Shown here piece by piece: positions 23,279-34,468 of a DNA stretch of 64,000 bases (its first letter is position 1; the number at the start of each line of letters is the position of its first letter). The stretch is from positions 429,392 through 493,391 of the forward strand of contig NW_017264845.1 of the NCBI RefSeq assembly GCF_000149955.1, given 5' to 3'. The translations under genes were made by a program, and so were the position numbers. Under the pieces are notes generated by a model. The model searched no databases, was not told where the DNA came from, and was given only the letters and a program-made list of their open reading frames with translations. The DNA is from Fusarium oxysporum f. sp. lycopersici 4287 (lineage: Eukaryota > Ascomycota > Sordariomycetes > Hypocreales > Nectriaceae).

Positions 23279-24872
23279 ATGCTCCTACAGGCTCAGCCTT
23301 CGATCTTGTCAGTTGCCCACAGCATCAGCCGCAAACGATCCCATTCAGACGCGCTGGGACGCGAAGACACGGGCACACATTGCGACCGTGGGACACTTCA
23401 TTCGACCGAACAAATCTGGAACGATACATGCGGAATTCTCGATATTACAGCCAAGAAGAACAAACCAGATAGGATACTCGATGATGCGATTGAAGATGAT
23501 AACACCTTCCACGGCGATATCGCAACAAATCCCACGGCAGCCGACATCACTGGAGATAGAAGTACAACAGACAATGATCTCATCAATGAAGGCCACATAG
23601 ATGAAGGTGTTGGAGATGAAGAGAGCATATGTTCCTGGGAGACAATTAATCCCGGAGATATTAAAATCAAGACCCTATGGGGACGGGAATATCCGATCAA
23701 TGAATGGTAAGGGAGATTTTCTGCTTCAAGCGACCTTTGCTAAGTCGACTAAACAGGCAGCCACATGATACTAAGAGAGCTGAGGTTTGGGACCTATGGT
23801 TCGTGCGTATCCTCATTGAATTTCCTATATTGACTCGGTATGCCAGTCACAAGATTTATTCAAGATTATTCGACATTTGCATAACACCAATTCCTTCTAC
23901 TTATCGGGTCAGTATCTCTTCTACCAGCTTCGCTGGTGGCCTCGCTAATAGAAGCTATAAGCGCGTGCTTGATGTTGGAACAGCAAGTGGTATGTATGAC
24001 CCTCTTCAAGATCCGAGAAGTATGCTAACACAGTCATCTAGGTAGTTGGGCTATGTATGATGTCTTCATACGATTCGAATGGTATTATTAGTGACTAACT
24101 CTATCCAAGGGACTTTGCAGATGAGCATCCTGGCCTTGAAGTTATCAGTATTGATCTGTTGCCTCTGGCGCCTGATTTTGTCCCGCCTAATCTTGATTTG
24201 TGAGGCTACGTAGATGTCTTATGCGTAATTGATGCTAACGTTCGTCTAGTGGCATTGTGGAAAGCCTTGATCTTCGAACCTTTGAAAAGTCCTCAAGGGA
24301 TTTTGTACATCTCCGCGACCTCAAAGGGAGGATCAGCAACTGGGGCGAGTTTGCCAAAGAGATCTTTAATGTCTTGAAACCTGGAGGCGTTGCAGAGTTC
24401 CATGAAGGGACCATTCAGTTCAAAGCAAAGGCAGAGCTTCCGGAGAACAGTTTTATGAAGGAATGGGGAGACCTGTTTCGAAAGGCAGGTGCAGAGCGAG
24501 GGGCGCGATTCGACATTATCCAATCTGGAATACTGCTTAATTCGCTACGAGCTGCTGGCTTCAGTGAAATCAGGGAATATCCCTACGATGTAAGTTTCTG
24601 GCGTGCAGAGAACCTTCACGACAACTAAGTATGAGGTATTGCAGGTACCGATTGAACCTTCGCAGCAGCAGGGGGAATTAGGACAGCTAGCTTGGCTGGA
24701 ATCTGTTGATGATATCGAAGGGTCCATCCTTCGTCTAGCCGTTGAGAACTTGGGCTGGAGCGAGGAGAGATGTTATATGTTTGCCGCAGGTTTGCGCAAT
24801 GAGTTGAAAAAGACAACAGTTAAGCCTTACATGACACGCCTGGCCATCGTCTGCAAAAAGCCATCGACTTAA
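23279..24872 (+). CDS. LaeA-like SAM-dependent methyltransferase
   Basis: Six exons by my reading: 23279-23706, 23757-23989, 24042-24054, 24110-24199, 24250-24589, 24645-24872, about 443 aa, all phases consistent. An acidic disordered N-terminus leads to GREYPINEW, then the SAM-binding motif I KRVLDVGTASGSWAMDFADEHP, motif II-like EVISIDLLPLAPDFVPPNLDF, and the post-I segment FVHLRDLKGRISNW...LKPGGVAEFHE, typical of fungal LaeA/TAM-like class I methyltransferases. The third exon is only 13 nt. A further in-frame 75-nt intron inside exon 2 (from GTATGCC near 23838) is possible. Substrate unknown; relatives include secondary-metabolism regulators and natural-product O/C-methyltransferases. The ABC transporter gene follows downstream on the same strand. 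Confidence 0.85.
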
Positions 24873-25579
24873 CCCCTTTATTGACTCGCTGAACTATTAT
24901 AAAACATTTCTTTTTGTTTTCATCACCATTGTAATTCCCTATTCACAAGCATTGCAAATTCTTGGCAAGACAGGACCCCTGACATGTTATTCAATTGTCT
25001 ATTATATCTCTGCCCTGCACCATATGGTTTTAAAGTAATGAACGCAAAGAAGGACCCATGCTAACCGCAGTAATAACCACGAATCAAGAAAAAACTCATA
25101 CATGAAAGTCTCGCCGATACTGTAGGTGGCAAAGACACTGACACGGAGAACGCGACACCTAAAGCCCACCGACATTTTGTCGACAGAGCTCACTAATCCC
25201 AGCGCAGTGTCTTGAGAATTCTTACCTTCTAAAAGCGAATTCAGATCCCCTAACGCTGACGTGGCAGATGGAACAAGAGATGTAAAGAAATACTTCACCG
25301 CCTACGCCACGACTCTAGATATATCGCATTACAGCCGAATGAATGCCAAGGATGGGGTCAGTGTTACAGTGGTGAATTGGAGGTTGAGATACGTTTGAGG
25401 GACACAGTTACTGGAGGGCTGATGGCTGTAGGTCACCGTTCCGAAGCTAGCAAACTCTCTCTAATATAAATACCAGTCGCTTTTCCTTTCTCCCAGTGCT
25501 TTCCATCTGTACACATTTATTTTCGCTCTCTTTGCTCACAAACACGCCATTCTTGAAGATTCCTCTTTGTTTAGAAGCC
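24873..25579. other. Intergenic, promoter of the ABC transporter gene
   Basis: A 98-codon frame on the minus strand (25002-25298) is hydrophobic but lacks an ATG start or splice partner that I can support. AATATAAATAC at about 25461 may be a TATA element for the gene starting at 25580. Confidence 0.4.
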
Positions 25580-28127
25580 ATGTGGGATATTCATCTCGTC
25601 ATTGCAATATCCCAGGCCTTCTCCGCTACAGCAATAGGCTTATGTGTTACAGCGGCCCAATTTGAACCAGCTGAGAGATGCTGGCGGAATTTGAAGACCA
25701 CCGCCTATCTCTTGTCTGTGAACCTCATCATCTGCATCATCAACTTGCTTGTTGAATTTTTCTATGCTGGTGGGATGCCCCAAGCCCTGCAGCTCTTCGC
25801 GAACATAGCCTATACGCTTTCGGTAGCAGCAGAGACAAGTCATGTTTGTCCTGCCACAGATAGAGAGAGAAAGACTCAGAAACTGGGGAAAAGGGCATAT
25901 CTTTTGTCCTGGGTCTTTATGACCGTCTTTGATGTGCTTGCTGTCATAGATCTTTTACTATCACATTATTCTCGAACTTTCGCATTTAAGCTGTCGACAA
26001 TATGCTTACGACTTTCCCACGTCATATTTCTCTTCCCGGTCTACATGTATCCTGATCGTGGCCGTTATTTCGATATCGGCAATACCGCGAGTACCGACGA
26101 TGTCGACGAGAACAGAGCCCTAGAACAGCAAGAGCCGGAACTGGCCATAGTGAACCAAAGCATCGAAGACACGATTGATGAGGCCGGAGGGTATTGGCCA
26201 TGGATAAAAAAGTTCTGGGTTTTCAGCAGCTGGGTTTGGCCGAAGGATATGCCATGGAGGTGGAAAAAGTTCTGCGCCTTGTCAGCTATCCCACTGAGGC
26301 TTTGTGAGGTGATATGCAATCTCACCGAACCCCTCCTCTACGCCCACTTTTTCAGCACTCTGCTAGAAGAGCCCCCTATCAACAAGGCTATTGTAGTATG
26401 GGTGTTCTATCAATTGTCATCTTGGTTTGGCGGATGGAATGGTCTTCGTTGTCAGCGGATGCTCTTATGGAAACATTTTGAACTTGACCGAAACGCGCGG
26501 GTGAAGGCTTCCGCCTTCGATCGACTAATGGGACAAGATGCGGCCTTCCATTCTGCCAACAATCCTGTCATAATGAACACTGCGGCTACGATGGGCACTA
26601 ATGTTTGCGAATGTTTTGATTTCATTTTCCATGAATCGCCTGCACAGATCTTGGAACTGGCCATGGCCAGCGCCATTATATTGTGGAAGCTTGGCCCCCA
26701 AATATGGCTCCTGCAAACCTTCTCAATCGCCGTCGAAATCATCATTACCCTCCGTGTGAAGCGTGGCGCAGTGCCCATATTCGACCTGCATACAGCTTGC
26801 ATCCTAAAAGCAAGACAAATAGGACAGACCGCGTTACAGGCCTGGGAAAGCATTTACTCACACGGACAAATTGGTCACGAAATCGAGATGTATACAGAAG
26901 CTACACATGCCGAGAGCACGTCATTGTTAAGAAGCCATAGTTATGCCGCGTACTGGACCATGGGTCTCGGTCTTCTGAGTACCATTGCCGGAATCGGCAA
27001 CATGAGTTTCCTCCTTCTTAACAGCGGAAGCTTGGTGGAGGCATTACCTCGAGCTATTTTATTCCTCTTCTATCGGAAGCACTTGGAGGATCCCATCCAA
27101 TTCTTTTCCAATGGCTTCCAGAATGCCTTCGATAAGTTCGTGGCAGCAGACCGACTTCGCCGCATGCTTGAGATCGTACCCAAAATTCGAAACGGGACAA
27201 GTGGCCTGACTGGGGCTGGTATAAGATTCAGAAATGTTTCCTTTAGCTATATACCAGACAAGTATGTGCTGAGAGACCTGAATCTAACATTCCAGCCAGG
27301 GAGGACCACAGCGCTTGTCGGCCGGTCTGGCGCAGGGAAAACAACAATTCTCAAGCTGTTATTACGGCAATATGACCCTGTGAGGGGAAATATTGAGCGA
27401 AATGGCCAAGACCTCAAAGACGTGGAAAAGAAAAGGTGAGTTGAATCCCTCCTAGATATGCCAAGCATACAACTTACACTTGAGAACAACTGTAGACTTT
27501 TGGAGCATACTGCTGTCCTGGAGCAGAGTCCCCACATATTCGAGAAGAGTGTCTATGATAACATTCGGCTCGACTGTAAAGGAATCTCCGAAGAAGAAGC
27601 CCAAGAGGCTTGTAAGAAAGCAGGAATTCATGACGATATCATGAAACTACCAGAACAATATAGCACCATGGTAGGCCAGGGAGGATAGTAAGTTATAGTT
27701 TTAGCTGTTGGACACGCCAAAGACTATCTGTACTAACCTTTAAATTCTTTCATAGTACACTTTCTGGAGGACAGAAGCAACGACTAGCACTTTCGCGTGT
27801 ATTCGCACACCAGGGCGATCTGATCTTATTGGATGAGCCAACGAGCTCTCAAGATGTCGAACTGGAAGATATCATCAAGGAGGCTGTCAAAGAGCTCGGT
27901 AAGACCAAAATGGTGGTCATCAACACGCAAGTCATCCTCTGTTCTGCTGACGAAGGAGAAATTCTGACTCTTGTAGACATCGTCTCTCCACCATAAGAAA
28001 TGCGGATCGGATTGTCGTTCTCAGACTTTCAGAAGAAGGTCATGGTGAAGTTGCTGAAGAAGGTACTCATGATGAACTGCTGAAACATGAAGGCGTCTAC
28101 TTCAGAATGTGGAACAAGTCCCCCTAA
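25580..28127 (+). CDS. HMT1/ABCB6-type half ABC transporter
   Basis: Four exons: 25580-27435, 27496-27687, 27756-27926, 27977-28127; 789 aa. An N-terminal multi-helix segment (TMD0-like) precedes the ABC membrane domain, then the nucleotide-binding domain: Walker [10 protein letters not shown] (about 581-589), Q-loop LEQSPHIF, signature LSGGQKQR (685-692), Walker B DLILLDEP (Asp709, Glu710) and H-loop THRLSTI (His741). All ATPase motifs are present. The family exports glutathione/phytochelatin-metal complexes or porphyrins at vacuole or mitochondrial membranes; the substrate here is inferred only. The last intron (27927-27976) has a GC donor (GCAAGT) with a normal AG; it must be spliced to give the H-loop. 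The others are GT-AG. Confidence 0.88.
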
Positions 28128-28626
28128 TTGATGACTCGATGCCAATTCTACAGACAGAAAGAGCAGGAAATATTCTTGATCAACAAAGGTCATATGGAGG
28201 GAGTACATTCAAGAAACTCTAGGGATCTGCTTATGCTGAACGTGTATACCCTCTATGTCGTTGTGATTATACTTGCAAATCATTCCTAGTCTTTCCAGTG
28301 AATCGCAAAATAGGTTTGAACTCACGATAGAATCTCAAACTCGACACGGTAGATCGTATGTGTAGATTCAAAACAGGAAAAGATTCATTGGGCCGGCTGG
28401 TAGAGGCCTAAAGGTTGACCCTGAGGAAGATCGAGGCATGAATGTAAGACGTCACGGTAGCGCACCAGATTAGCAAGGTCAACCTATGACTGGATATGTT
28501 TCTGTAAATTGCAAGGATGTCATGATCTTCTCAATCCTATGGCAGAAAATGTTGGATAGTAGGGCATGCTCCGCACCAGCTTGTATAATATGTAGATAAA
28601 TAGAGAGGATCGCTGCCATCTTTTCC
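28128..28626. other. Intergenic
   Basis: 3' region of the ABC transporter gene and promoter of the next. Nothing else recognised; a TATGTAGATAAATAG stretch near 28590 may serve as a core promoter. Confidence 0.4.
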
Positions 28627-29698
28627 ATGGCGTCTTTTCACCATACATCATCGAACATCATGAATGAAGAAACACCTCTTTTGGCTGGTCCCGTTCGCGA
28701 CACGGTCAATTTCCATTATTCCTTACCGTTCTGCGTTAAGTTCTTGGCTTGTATCATGCTAGGAATACTCCCCTTACTTGATTCTGTGATTTTCAAATCG
28801 CTTGATGCTATTTGTGGCAATCATTTCCACAAGTTATTTTCCATCTGGCGATTCCTTCTCCCCTTCATTTGCGACCATCTCCAGGCCGGATGTTGGCGTC
28901 ATCTACAGCCAACACTGGAAAACGTGTCATATTTTTGTTTGATTCAGGGACAGGCCTTGACATCGCAAGCTGCCGCAAAGTCGCTCTCTCTAGACACCGT
29001 CTTGAAGGGCATTGTGTTAAAGGCATTGCCTACAGCAGTGGCAATCGGTGAAGCTTTGAATATCCTGTTACCTTGGTGGCTCGCACTTTTCATTGTGATA
29101 GCTGTCCTTTGTTTCATGGGATCCACTTCCTATTTTGTTTTTATTCCTCTGGCAAAGAAGATGCAGGAAGTAAAAGCGAAACGAGATAAGGCGAGGTAAG
29201 CTGCCCCTGCTATAGTCCAACTGAGAAATCTAATCAGTAAGCAGAAGAGAAGAGCTAGACGACAGCGTTGAACAAACTCAGTACGTTGCATGCCTGAAGC
29301 TCGGTGCATACGTCCGTAACTTCGAGCTGATAATTCTTGGCCTTGGGCTCATCGCCTTTATTTCGTCTGTGGAGCTTGAGGGGAATGAGCGTCAGTATTA
29401 TCGACTTGTTGCAAAGCTCTTCTCCATGGATGAAGCATTCAATAAGATGGCGCAGAGTTTCGCCAACGCCAGTGCAATAATTAGCTTAGCGCAAACATGG
29501 AAGAGCCTCGCCAGGAACATATACAGGGCTTGTGAGGAAACCTGGAAGGTTTCGCCAATGGCGTTGGACAAGGTACAAGACTTTCAACCCTTGATGGAAA
29601 TATCGGCAAACTTTCTATCTGTCTTGAAAGCAGACCGAAGATCACGACGTGCGGGGCGTAGTGAGTCTCAACTATTGGCCAAATTCAACTCCCAATAA
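28627..29698 (+). CDS. Multi-pass membrane protein of unknown function
   Basis: ATG 28627; exon 1 to 29195, 49-nt intron (29196-29244), exon 2 29245-29698; about 340 aa. The splice joins a frame that ends in KAKRDKAR to REELDDSVEQTQYVACLKLGAYVRN. Three clear hydrophobic segments: around residues 36-58 (FCVKFLACIMLGILPLLDSV), 140-172 (ILLPWWLALFIVIAVLCFMG) and 212-230 (ELIILGLGLIAFISSV). The C-terminal 110 residues are soluble and helical. No family recognised. It sits between an ABC transporter and an asparaginase-like gene on the same strand, but no functional link is visible. Confidence 0.6.
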
Positions 29699-30042
29699 CA
29701 AAGGGAGATCAGTAAGTTCATAGCACATTATGACAGAGTCACAGAGTAGTGGAAGCAGAACGCAATGCTGAATATTTGTACGCAATATATTTATAATTTC
29801 GTTATTATAGATAATTAAAAGTTAAAACCCTTGTTACCTGGACGAAGGGAACTAGGATGCTGGATGTAAGAATGAGCTTTGGTTTCGACATTTTCAATGC
29901 TGACCTGCTGATGCCACGGATGTTGCGCAATATGCGAGGGCTCAACCTCCGACTTGGGTATAAAGAAGCCAGTAGTTCTGCTGAATGAAAATCACTTAAC
30001 TTACCCTTGGAAAATCCTTTACTGAAATCAGAAAGTTTCGCC
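29699..30042. other. Intergenic
   Basis: Presumed terminator of the membrane gene and promoter of the asparaginase-like gene. TATTTATAATTT at about 29787 is AT-rich. A minus-strand ORF at 29805-30113 overlaps the next gene and has no motif. Confidence 0.4.
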
Positions 30043-31188
30043 ATGAGAACTTCCCTTGGTCTAGTCTTGTTACTCTTCGTGGAGCTCACTTTTGATGTGC
30101 TCTGCAAAATCACCCTTCTACACCTCGGAGGGACGATTAGCGGTGCAGCAGAATCTGCAAGAAATACAACACATTATAAGTCTGGGGCAATACCAATTGA
30201 GGATGTCATTGAGGATATCAAACCAACCTTGGGAAGAATTGCCAATGTTGTCCCTAAGCAGTTCATGTCGATTGACAGCGTCGATATGACATTACCACAC
30301 ATATTGGCCATTACCCAAAAGATCAAAGAAGAACTAGAGGTTTCAGATGGAGTTGTGGTTTCTACTGGCACAAGCAATCTCAATGAACTCCTTGTACATT
30401 TGAGCCTCGTTATCAAAAGCAACAAACCGATTGTCGCTACAGCAGCTTTCAAACCACACACAGCTCAGGATTCAGATGGGCGCCAGAATATCATCCACGC
30501 GACAATACTAGCGTCTACGCCGCGATGGAATGAAGAGAATAATGAGGTTGCTATGGTCATAGGTGATACAATTGGTCTCCCATGGGGCCTTCGCAAAAAA
30601 GATGGTTATTTTGATGTCGGGTTTGGTTCGTCGATGGGGAGCATAAAGAATGGCAAAGTCTCGTTAAGGGACGTCTCGGAATGCTATACAACAGAAAAGA
30701 TCGATATCAATGGTTATCTGCCAACCGACTCACCTCCAGAGGTTACTATACTAACATCTTATTCTGGGTTTGATGGGAGGCTGGTAAGGCTGGCCGCTGA
30801 GGATGGAGTTCGTGCATTCGTTGTTACAGTGTACGACGATGGGTACATACCTGTCAAAGCAGCGGATGTAATCGAAAAGGTAATTGAGGAGTACAACATT
30901 CCGATTGTTGCGGCCAGTTATAACCCGTCAATACCTGTGAGACATTCAAGAGTCAAGGGCGTGATCCCAGGGCTTGATCTTGACCCGCGTCAACTTCGAC
31001 AGCTACTCACAGGGCATGTTTTGAACGGGTCTGACAGCGCCATGATTGCAAAGTCAATACAAAGGGTATCAGAGAGTATGGCATGTAGAGCGAGGACAAA
31101 GTCAGATCGAGCATGGGTTATGAATTTCATCGACCGTAGGGTTTCTGCCATGAAATCTCCGAGAACTAGAAGAGAAACGGGTACTTAA
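30043..31188 (+). CDS. Secreted type II L-asparaginase-like protein, altered active site
   Basis: ATG 30043 gives 381 aa with a signal peptide (MRTSLGLVLLLFVELTF). The fold is that of bacterial-type asparaginases, which hydrolyse L-asparagine to aspartate and ammonia: LLHLGGTISG carries the N-terminal nucleophile Thr31, followed by Tyr45 and the binding-site Ser79. The second signature, normally GTDT with a catalytic Thr-Asp pair, reads STGTSNLNELL: Thr110 is kept but the Asp is Ser111. The Gln after the substrate-binding Ser is Val. A Lys-rich KKDG stretch lies where the catalytic Lys is expected, but alignment there is uncertain. The length is normal and the frame intact, so it is probably expressed but may have lost or changed activity. 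Confidence 0.82.
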   Translation: MRTSLGLVLLLFVELTFDVLCKITLLHLGGTISGAAESARNTTHYKSGAIPIEDVIEDIKPTLGRIANVVPKQFMSIDSVDMTLPHILAITQKIKEELEVSDGVVVSTGTSNLNELLVHLSLVIKSNKPIVATAAFKPHTAQDSDGRQNIIHATILASTPRWNEENNEVAMVIGDTIGLPWGLRKKDGYFDVGFGSSMGSIKNGKVSLRDVSECYTTEKIDINGYLPTDSPPEVTILTSYSGFDGRLVRLAAEDGVRAFVVTVYDDGYIPVKAADVIEKVIEEYNIPIVAASYNPSIPVRHSRVKGVIPGLDLDPRQLRQLLTGHVLNGSDSAMIAKSIQRVSESMACRARTKSDRAWVMNFIDRRVSAMKSPRTRRETGT

Positions 31189-32040
31189 GTATGTAAATAT
31201 CATGTTTCTGTAGCTGATATACATATAATGGAAGAATACTTAGATTTGAAAGGATCTTAAGATAAGTTGTGTAAAGCGAGCCTTCGCATTGAGAGGGTAT
31301 TTCTTGCGTATCAGGAGGGAAACTTTGTCGCTAATGCCCAATATAACCCCCCTCACTCACCTATTGCAAAGGCATTCAATGCCAGATACGAGGTAGTCTG
31401 ATGGACCCTTATCCCCGGGTATGCGAAAATCAAGGTCGGCCCGGGACTTTGACCTACCCGAAAGGGCAGTCGTCGTATGTTTTGTCATAGGACGACAGGG
31501 AGAAGGTAGTCAGCACTACTGTCAAACCTACAAGTGGATGGTTGCGCCTAACGTTCACATGCAGGATCGAACGAGGTAGCAGTGAGACAGTTCCTTAGCA
31601 GGATGTCATGCCAAACCCTAAAATAGAGTCATGACATATGCTAAGGTAAAGACAGCTGACTACTGTAAGCCCTCCCCACAGGGAGCTTACATAGATCATG
31701 GACCGTGTGACGAAGGGGTTTTGTTGGGATGCTCGACAAATCTTGAATTATATGCCTCTTTGGCCTTGCTGTAAATACCAAATAGATACAGGATATCCCT
31801 CCAATAACATTTGTGAAAGGCAATAAGCGATATGCTTCTACCGTTAGCCTTACAGGAGGCTTAGCTAAAGGGACTTTATTGGGTAAAGAAGATATTGACC
31901 TGACTGTAGAAACACCAGATGACCAGTGGGAGAGCTGGAATGACCTGTAGAAACGATTATCTACTATCAAAATATACAAGCCCCTTAGATTAAAAAGGTC
32001 ATCCTGTTTAGCTAACCTCGGGACAGCAATATACAAGTTT
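31189..32040. other. Intergenic, no supported gene
   Basis: A 138-codon minus-strand frame (31641-32057) spans most of this but has no recognisable content and overlaps the fragment that follows. No repeat or RNA gene seen. Confidence 0.35.
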
Positions 32041-32280
32041 ATTTCTGTCACAGACAAAAAGGCAGAGTTGCTAGAGGTACATAAAAGCGAGTATTATAAA
32101 CAGCTCCTAGGGTCAAACTACCAGCGGCCAAGGGGGTTCCCTTACATCGATAGTAGTGGAAAAGCTGCTGATGAGAGACGACTCTACGAGATGTTCCTCA
32201 AGAAGACGCACAAGGAGGTGATAGCAAAACAGAGCACGCCAATGTATTTGGCCTTGGTAAGATGGGACGGAACTGTGTGA
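32041..32280 (+). pseudogene. Coding-like fragment, about 75 codons
   Basis: An open frame without ATG runs from near a TCACAG acceptor-like site to a stop at 32278-32280 (HKSEYYKQLLGSNYQRPRG...MYLALVRWDGTV). Its composition looks like a last exon of a soluble protein, but I find no upstream exon. It may be a gene remnant. Not recognised. Confidence 0.25.
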
Positions 32281-32431
32281 TAATAGTTTATAGCTCAGTA
32301 CCACCGGGGCGGGACGGGACAACTCTATCAGGCTTTAGGTCTACGTTCTTCGTTGTAAAACCACACTATTCCTTCCTTTCACCCTCCTAAGTCCAAACAA
32401 ATAGGGCACCCCTCTGATTCTCGCATGCATT

Positions 32432-33592
32432 TTAAGTGATCTGCTGGACAAACTGGGGTGTAAAGTCGGGCCCCCCCAACACAGAAATGGGATTCTCTGC
32501 CTCGAGCGTGCCATCCAAGCGCCGTTCAAGAGCCACGAGGCCAAAGCCTCCCGCTTGGTTGGCTATGAGCAGGTATCGATCCCCATGGCTGAAGCTCATC
32601 ATACGCGGGGAAATGCCATATGTAGAAGCAGAGCCTACAAACCGAAGTGAAAGGAAGGTAGAATTGAAGTGACTAATCTCGAAATGGGAAACAGAGTCTG
32701 TAGAATTCCCCGTTTGTCGATTAGAAACGTACAAATGCCTGTTATCTGCCGCTAACACGATTGCCCCAGCAGCAGCACTGGATGAGTTGGCGGGTGGTAA
32801 TTCAGGACCAAATGTCGAAGTACTTTGGATCTGTGTAAGATCCAGGGAGTTCTCGCGGTACGATACTGTATAGACAAGGACCTTATTACTGATCTCGCAG
32901 ACAAGAATATAATGGGTCGCTCTGAATGCTCCTTGGGGATAGAACACGCCATGTCGAGGGCCGCAGCCCTGTGGCGAGATGTGAATGATATTCACTATCT
33001 GAAAAGTATCATCATTGGAGTCAAGAACCACTATAGAATCTGTACCAAGATCATTAATAACAAAAAAGCGGCCAGTTGGATCAAGGTTTGCCTGGTGGGG
33101 GTGAGGGCTTGCTTGTCGTTCTTTATCAGGACCTGGCTGCCCTGGCGAGGGAATGGTTTTGATGAGTCCCAGATTGCCGTTTGTAGTGTTCCAGATATCA
33201 ATGGTACCATTACCATACGCGCAACCGACAAGTCGGGTATTATCAGTATTGAACTGTAAGTGGACGACGCCGGAGCTACCTTCTTTTGAACTTTTTGCTG
33301 TTATCTCGTCACTTACAAGGTTAAGTTCGAAGAGTGTAAGAGCATTTGACGACTCGTCAACAGCATAAAGCAAGTTTGGATAGCTAACAGTCATCCACGA
33401 AGGTATGCCAGTAACTTCTTCGTCAATAGAGAATGGAAACCCTTGTACCTTGTTGGCGACAGAGATATGCTTGGGAAACCCAACAAGTATATGAGCCGGC
33501 GTGGTTGGGCTAGTCGTAGGATTATCAGCCTGGTTCTTTGCAAAGACCAGCTTTGCAAAGAAGACAGCAATATTGAAAGCAAGTAGCAGCAT
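32432..33592 (-). CDS. Secreted lactonase-like seven-bladed beta-propeller
   Basis: Single exon, ATG 33592, 386 aa, with a signal peptide (MLLLAFNIAVFFAKLVFA). The body matches the 6-phosphogluconolactonase / carboxy-muconate-cyclase propeller family (lactonase, PF10282): LLYAVDE...LTLFEL, SPHPHQANLDPTGRFFVINDLGTDSIVV, GCGPRHGVFYP, RHLYVSNR, and ISPRMMSFSHGDRYLLIANQ are the repeated 'blade' motifs with the family's His and Arg residues. Family members open lactone rings or cyclise muconates; fungal secreted copies are mostly uncharacterised. Several N-glycosylation sites (NGT, NTT, NSS, NST) agree with secretion. Substrate not predictable. Confidence 0.85.
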   Translation of the reverse strand: MLLLAFNIAVFFAKLVFAKNQADNPTTSPTTPAHILVGFPKHISVANKVQGFPFSIDEEVTGIPSWMTVSYPNLLYAVDESSNALTLFELNLVSDEITAKSSKEGSSGVVHLQFNTDNTRLVGCAYGNGTIDIWNTTNGNLGLIKTIPSPGQPGPDKERQASPHPHQANLDPTGRFFVINDLGTDSIVVLDSNDDTFQIVNIIHISPQGCGPRHGVFYPQGAFRATHYILVCEISNKVLVYTVSYRENSLDLTQIQSTSTFGPELPPANSSSAAAGAIVLAADNRHLYVSNRQTGNSTDSVSHFEISHFNSTFLSLRFVGSASTYGISPRMMSFSHGDRYLLIANQAGGFGLVALERRLDGTLEAENPISVLGGPDFTPQFVQQIT

Positions 33593-33940
33593 GAGGTTGA
33601 CAACTGTAGCGAATGAATAGATCTTCTGCAGTGGAGCTTATTCATTGCTAAAAAATTCTGAGGATTTTACCTTACTTAAGATTACAAAGATGACGTGGAT
33701 TGAGTACCGCTGATTCTTCTGAAAAGCGGCGTTGAAACTAGACCCCTGATGTATCCAGGGTAGACAGTTTTGGCTCCCCGGGGGAGAGGTGGGGGGGGAG
33801 GCTGCTTCAGGCACTTTGGGTGTGCTGGGTAACCTATTTCAGCACCCCAGCGCGATGGATCCACACCATTAGGAAGTCAGTATAAGAATACACCAGATCC
33901 CTATGGTATACAAGAGGAGTCATTGGATAAACTCAGCAAA
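33593..33940. other. Divergent promoter region
   Basis: Separates the lactonase-like gene (minus) and the small secreted gene (plus). It contains a G/C-rich run around 33776-33800. No gene. Confidence 0.45.
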
Positions 33941-34468
33941 ATGGAGTTTTATAGCTGGTTCTTTATCCTATTTTGCACCCGTACCGTTATTTCTACTACA
34001 AGCACTCCTCTACCTGATGCAGTTGATCCTGCTGGAATGAATCCAGTTGGCATGGGACCGCCAAACATAGAAAAGCGATCTGGTGATGCACCTCTTGTTG
34101 GCTGTCTCTACCTACCTATCGGGCAACCTCTACCCTTGCAGTCCTTCCAGGGTTTATCATCGCAGTTTTGTCTCTTTGTAGAGAAGTCAGGTCCGTTGAA
34201 GGGGAACACAACCTTGGAACGCAATTACCTCAGGGACGGAATCTGGCATAACTTTTCCATCAGATCGCGGTCAACATGCAAAAAGCCTCACCCAAGCATA
34301 GATATCCCAAAATCCTCATGCATGAAGGATATGGATACTTTGTGGCATGAATGTAAGAATGTTTGACACTACCCAAGCCTTTTCTAATTGAACATAACAG
34401 GTAGCGGACAGCCTGGATTTTCTCGCCATGAATGCTTTAGCTATGATTATTGGAGGGATGCAATGTAA
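33941..34468 (+). CDS. Small secreted cysteine-rich protein with Kex2-type site
   Basis: The Met at 33941 begins a signal peptide (MEFYSWFFILFCTRTVIS). Exon 1 ends at 34352; a 48-nt intron (34353-34400, GTAAGA...CAG) joins exon 2, whose first codon completes a cysteine; total 159 aa. A short propeptide ends in NIEKR, a Kex2-type Lys-Arg site, and the mature part has six cysteines (VGCLYL, QFCLF, STCKK, SSCMK, HECSG, HECFS), an even number suited to disulfides. It has NGT/NTT/NFS-like glycosylation sites. No family recognised; size, secretion and cysteines fit the broad class of small secreted fungal proteins. A role in host or microbe interaction would be speculation. Confidence 0.65.

Noticed and set aside
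23178..23600. 140-codon ORF overlapping the methyltransferase N-terminus in another frame
   Set aside because: The methyltransferase frame continues into conserved motifs; this one does not.
25002..25298. Hydrophobic 98-codon minus-strand frame
   Set aside because: No ATG start, no upstream exon, and it sits in the ABC transporter's promoter.
23279..31188. Secondary-metabolite gene cluster
   Set aside because: A LaeA-like methyltransferase and an ABC transporter are present, but no synthase, cyclase, P450 or cluster regulator is near.
31641..32057. 138-codon minus-strand ORF
   Set aside because: No recognisable content and no splice signals; overlaps another coding-like fragment.
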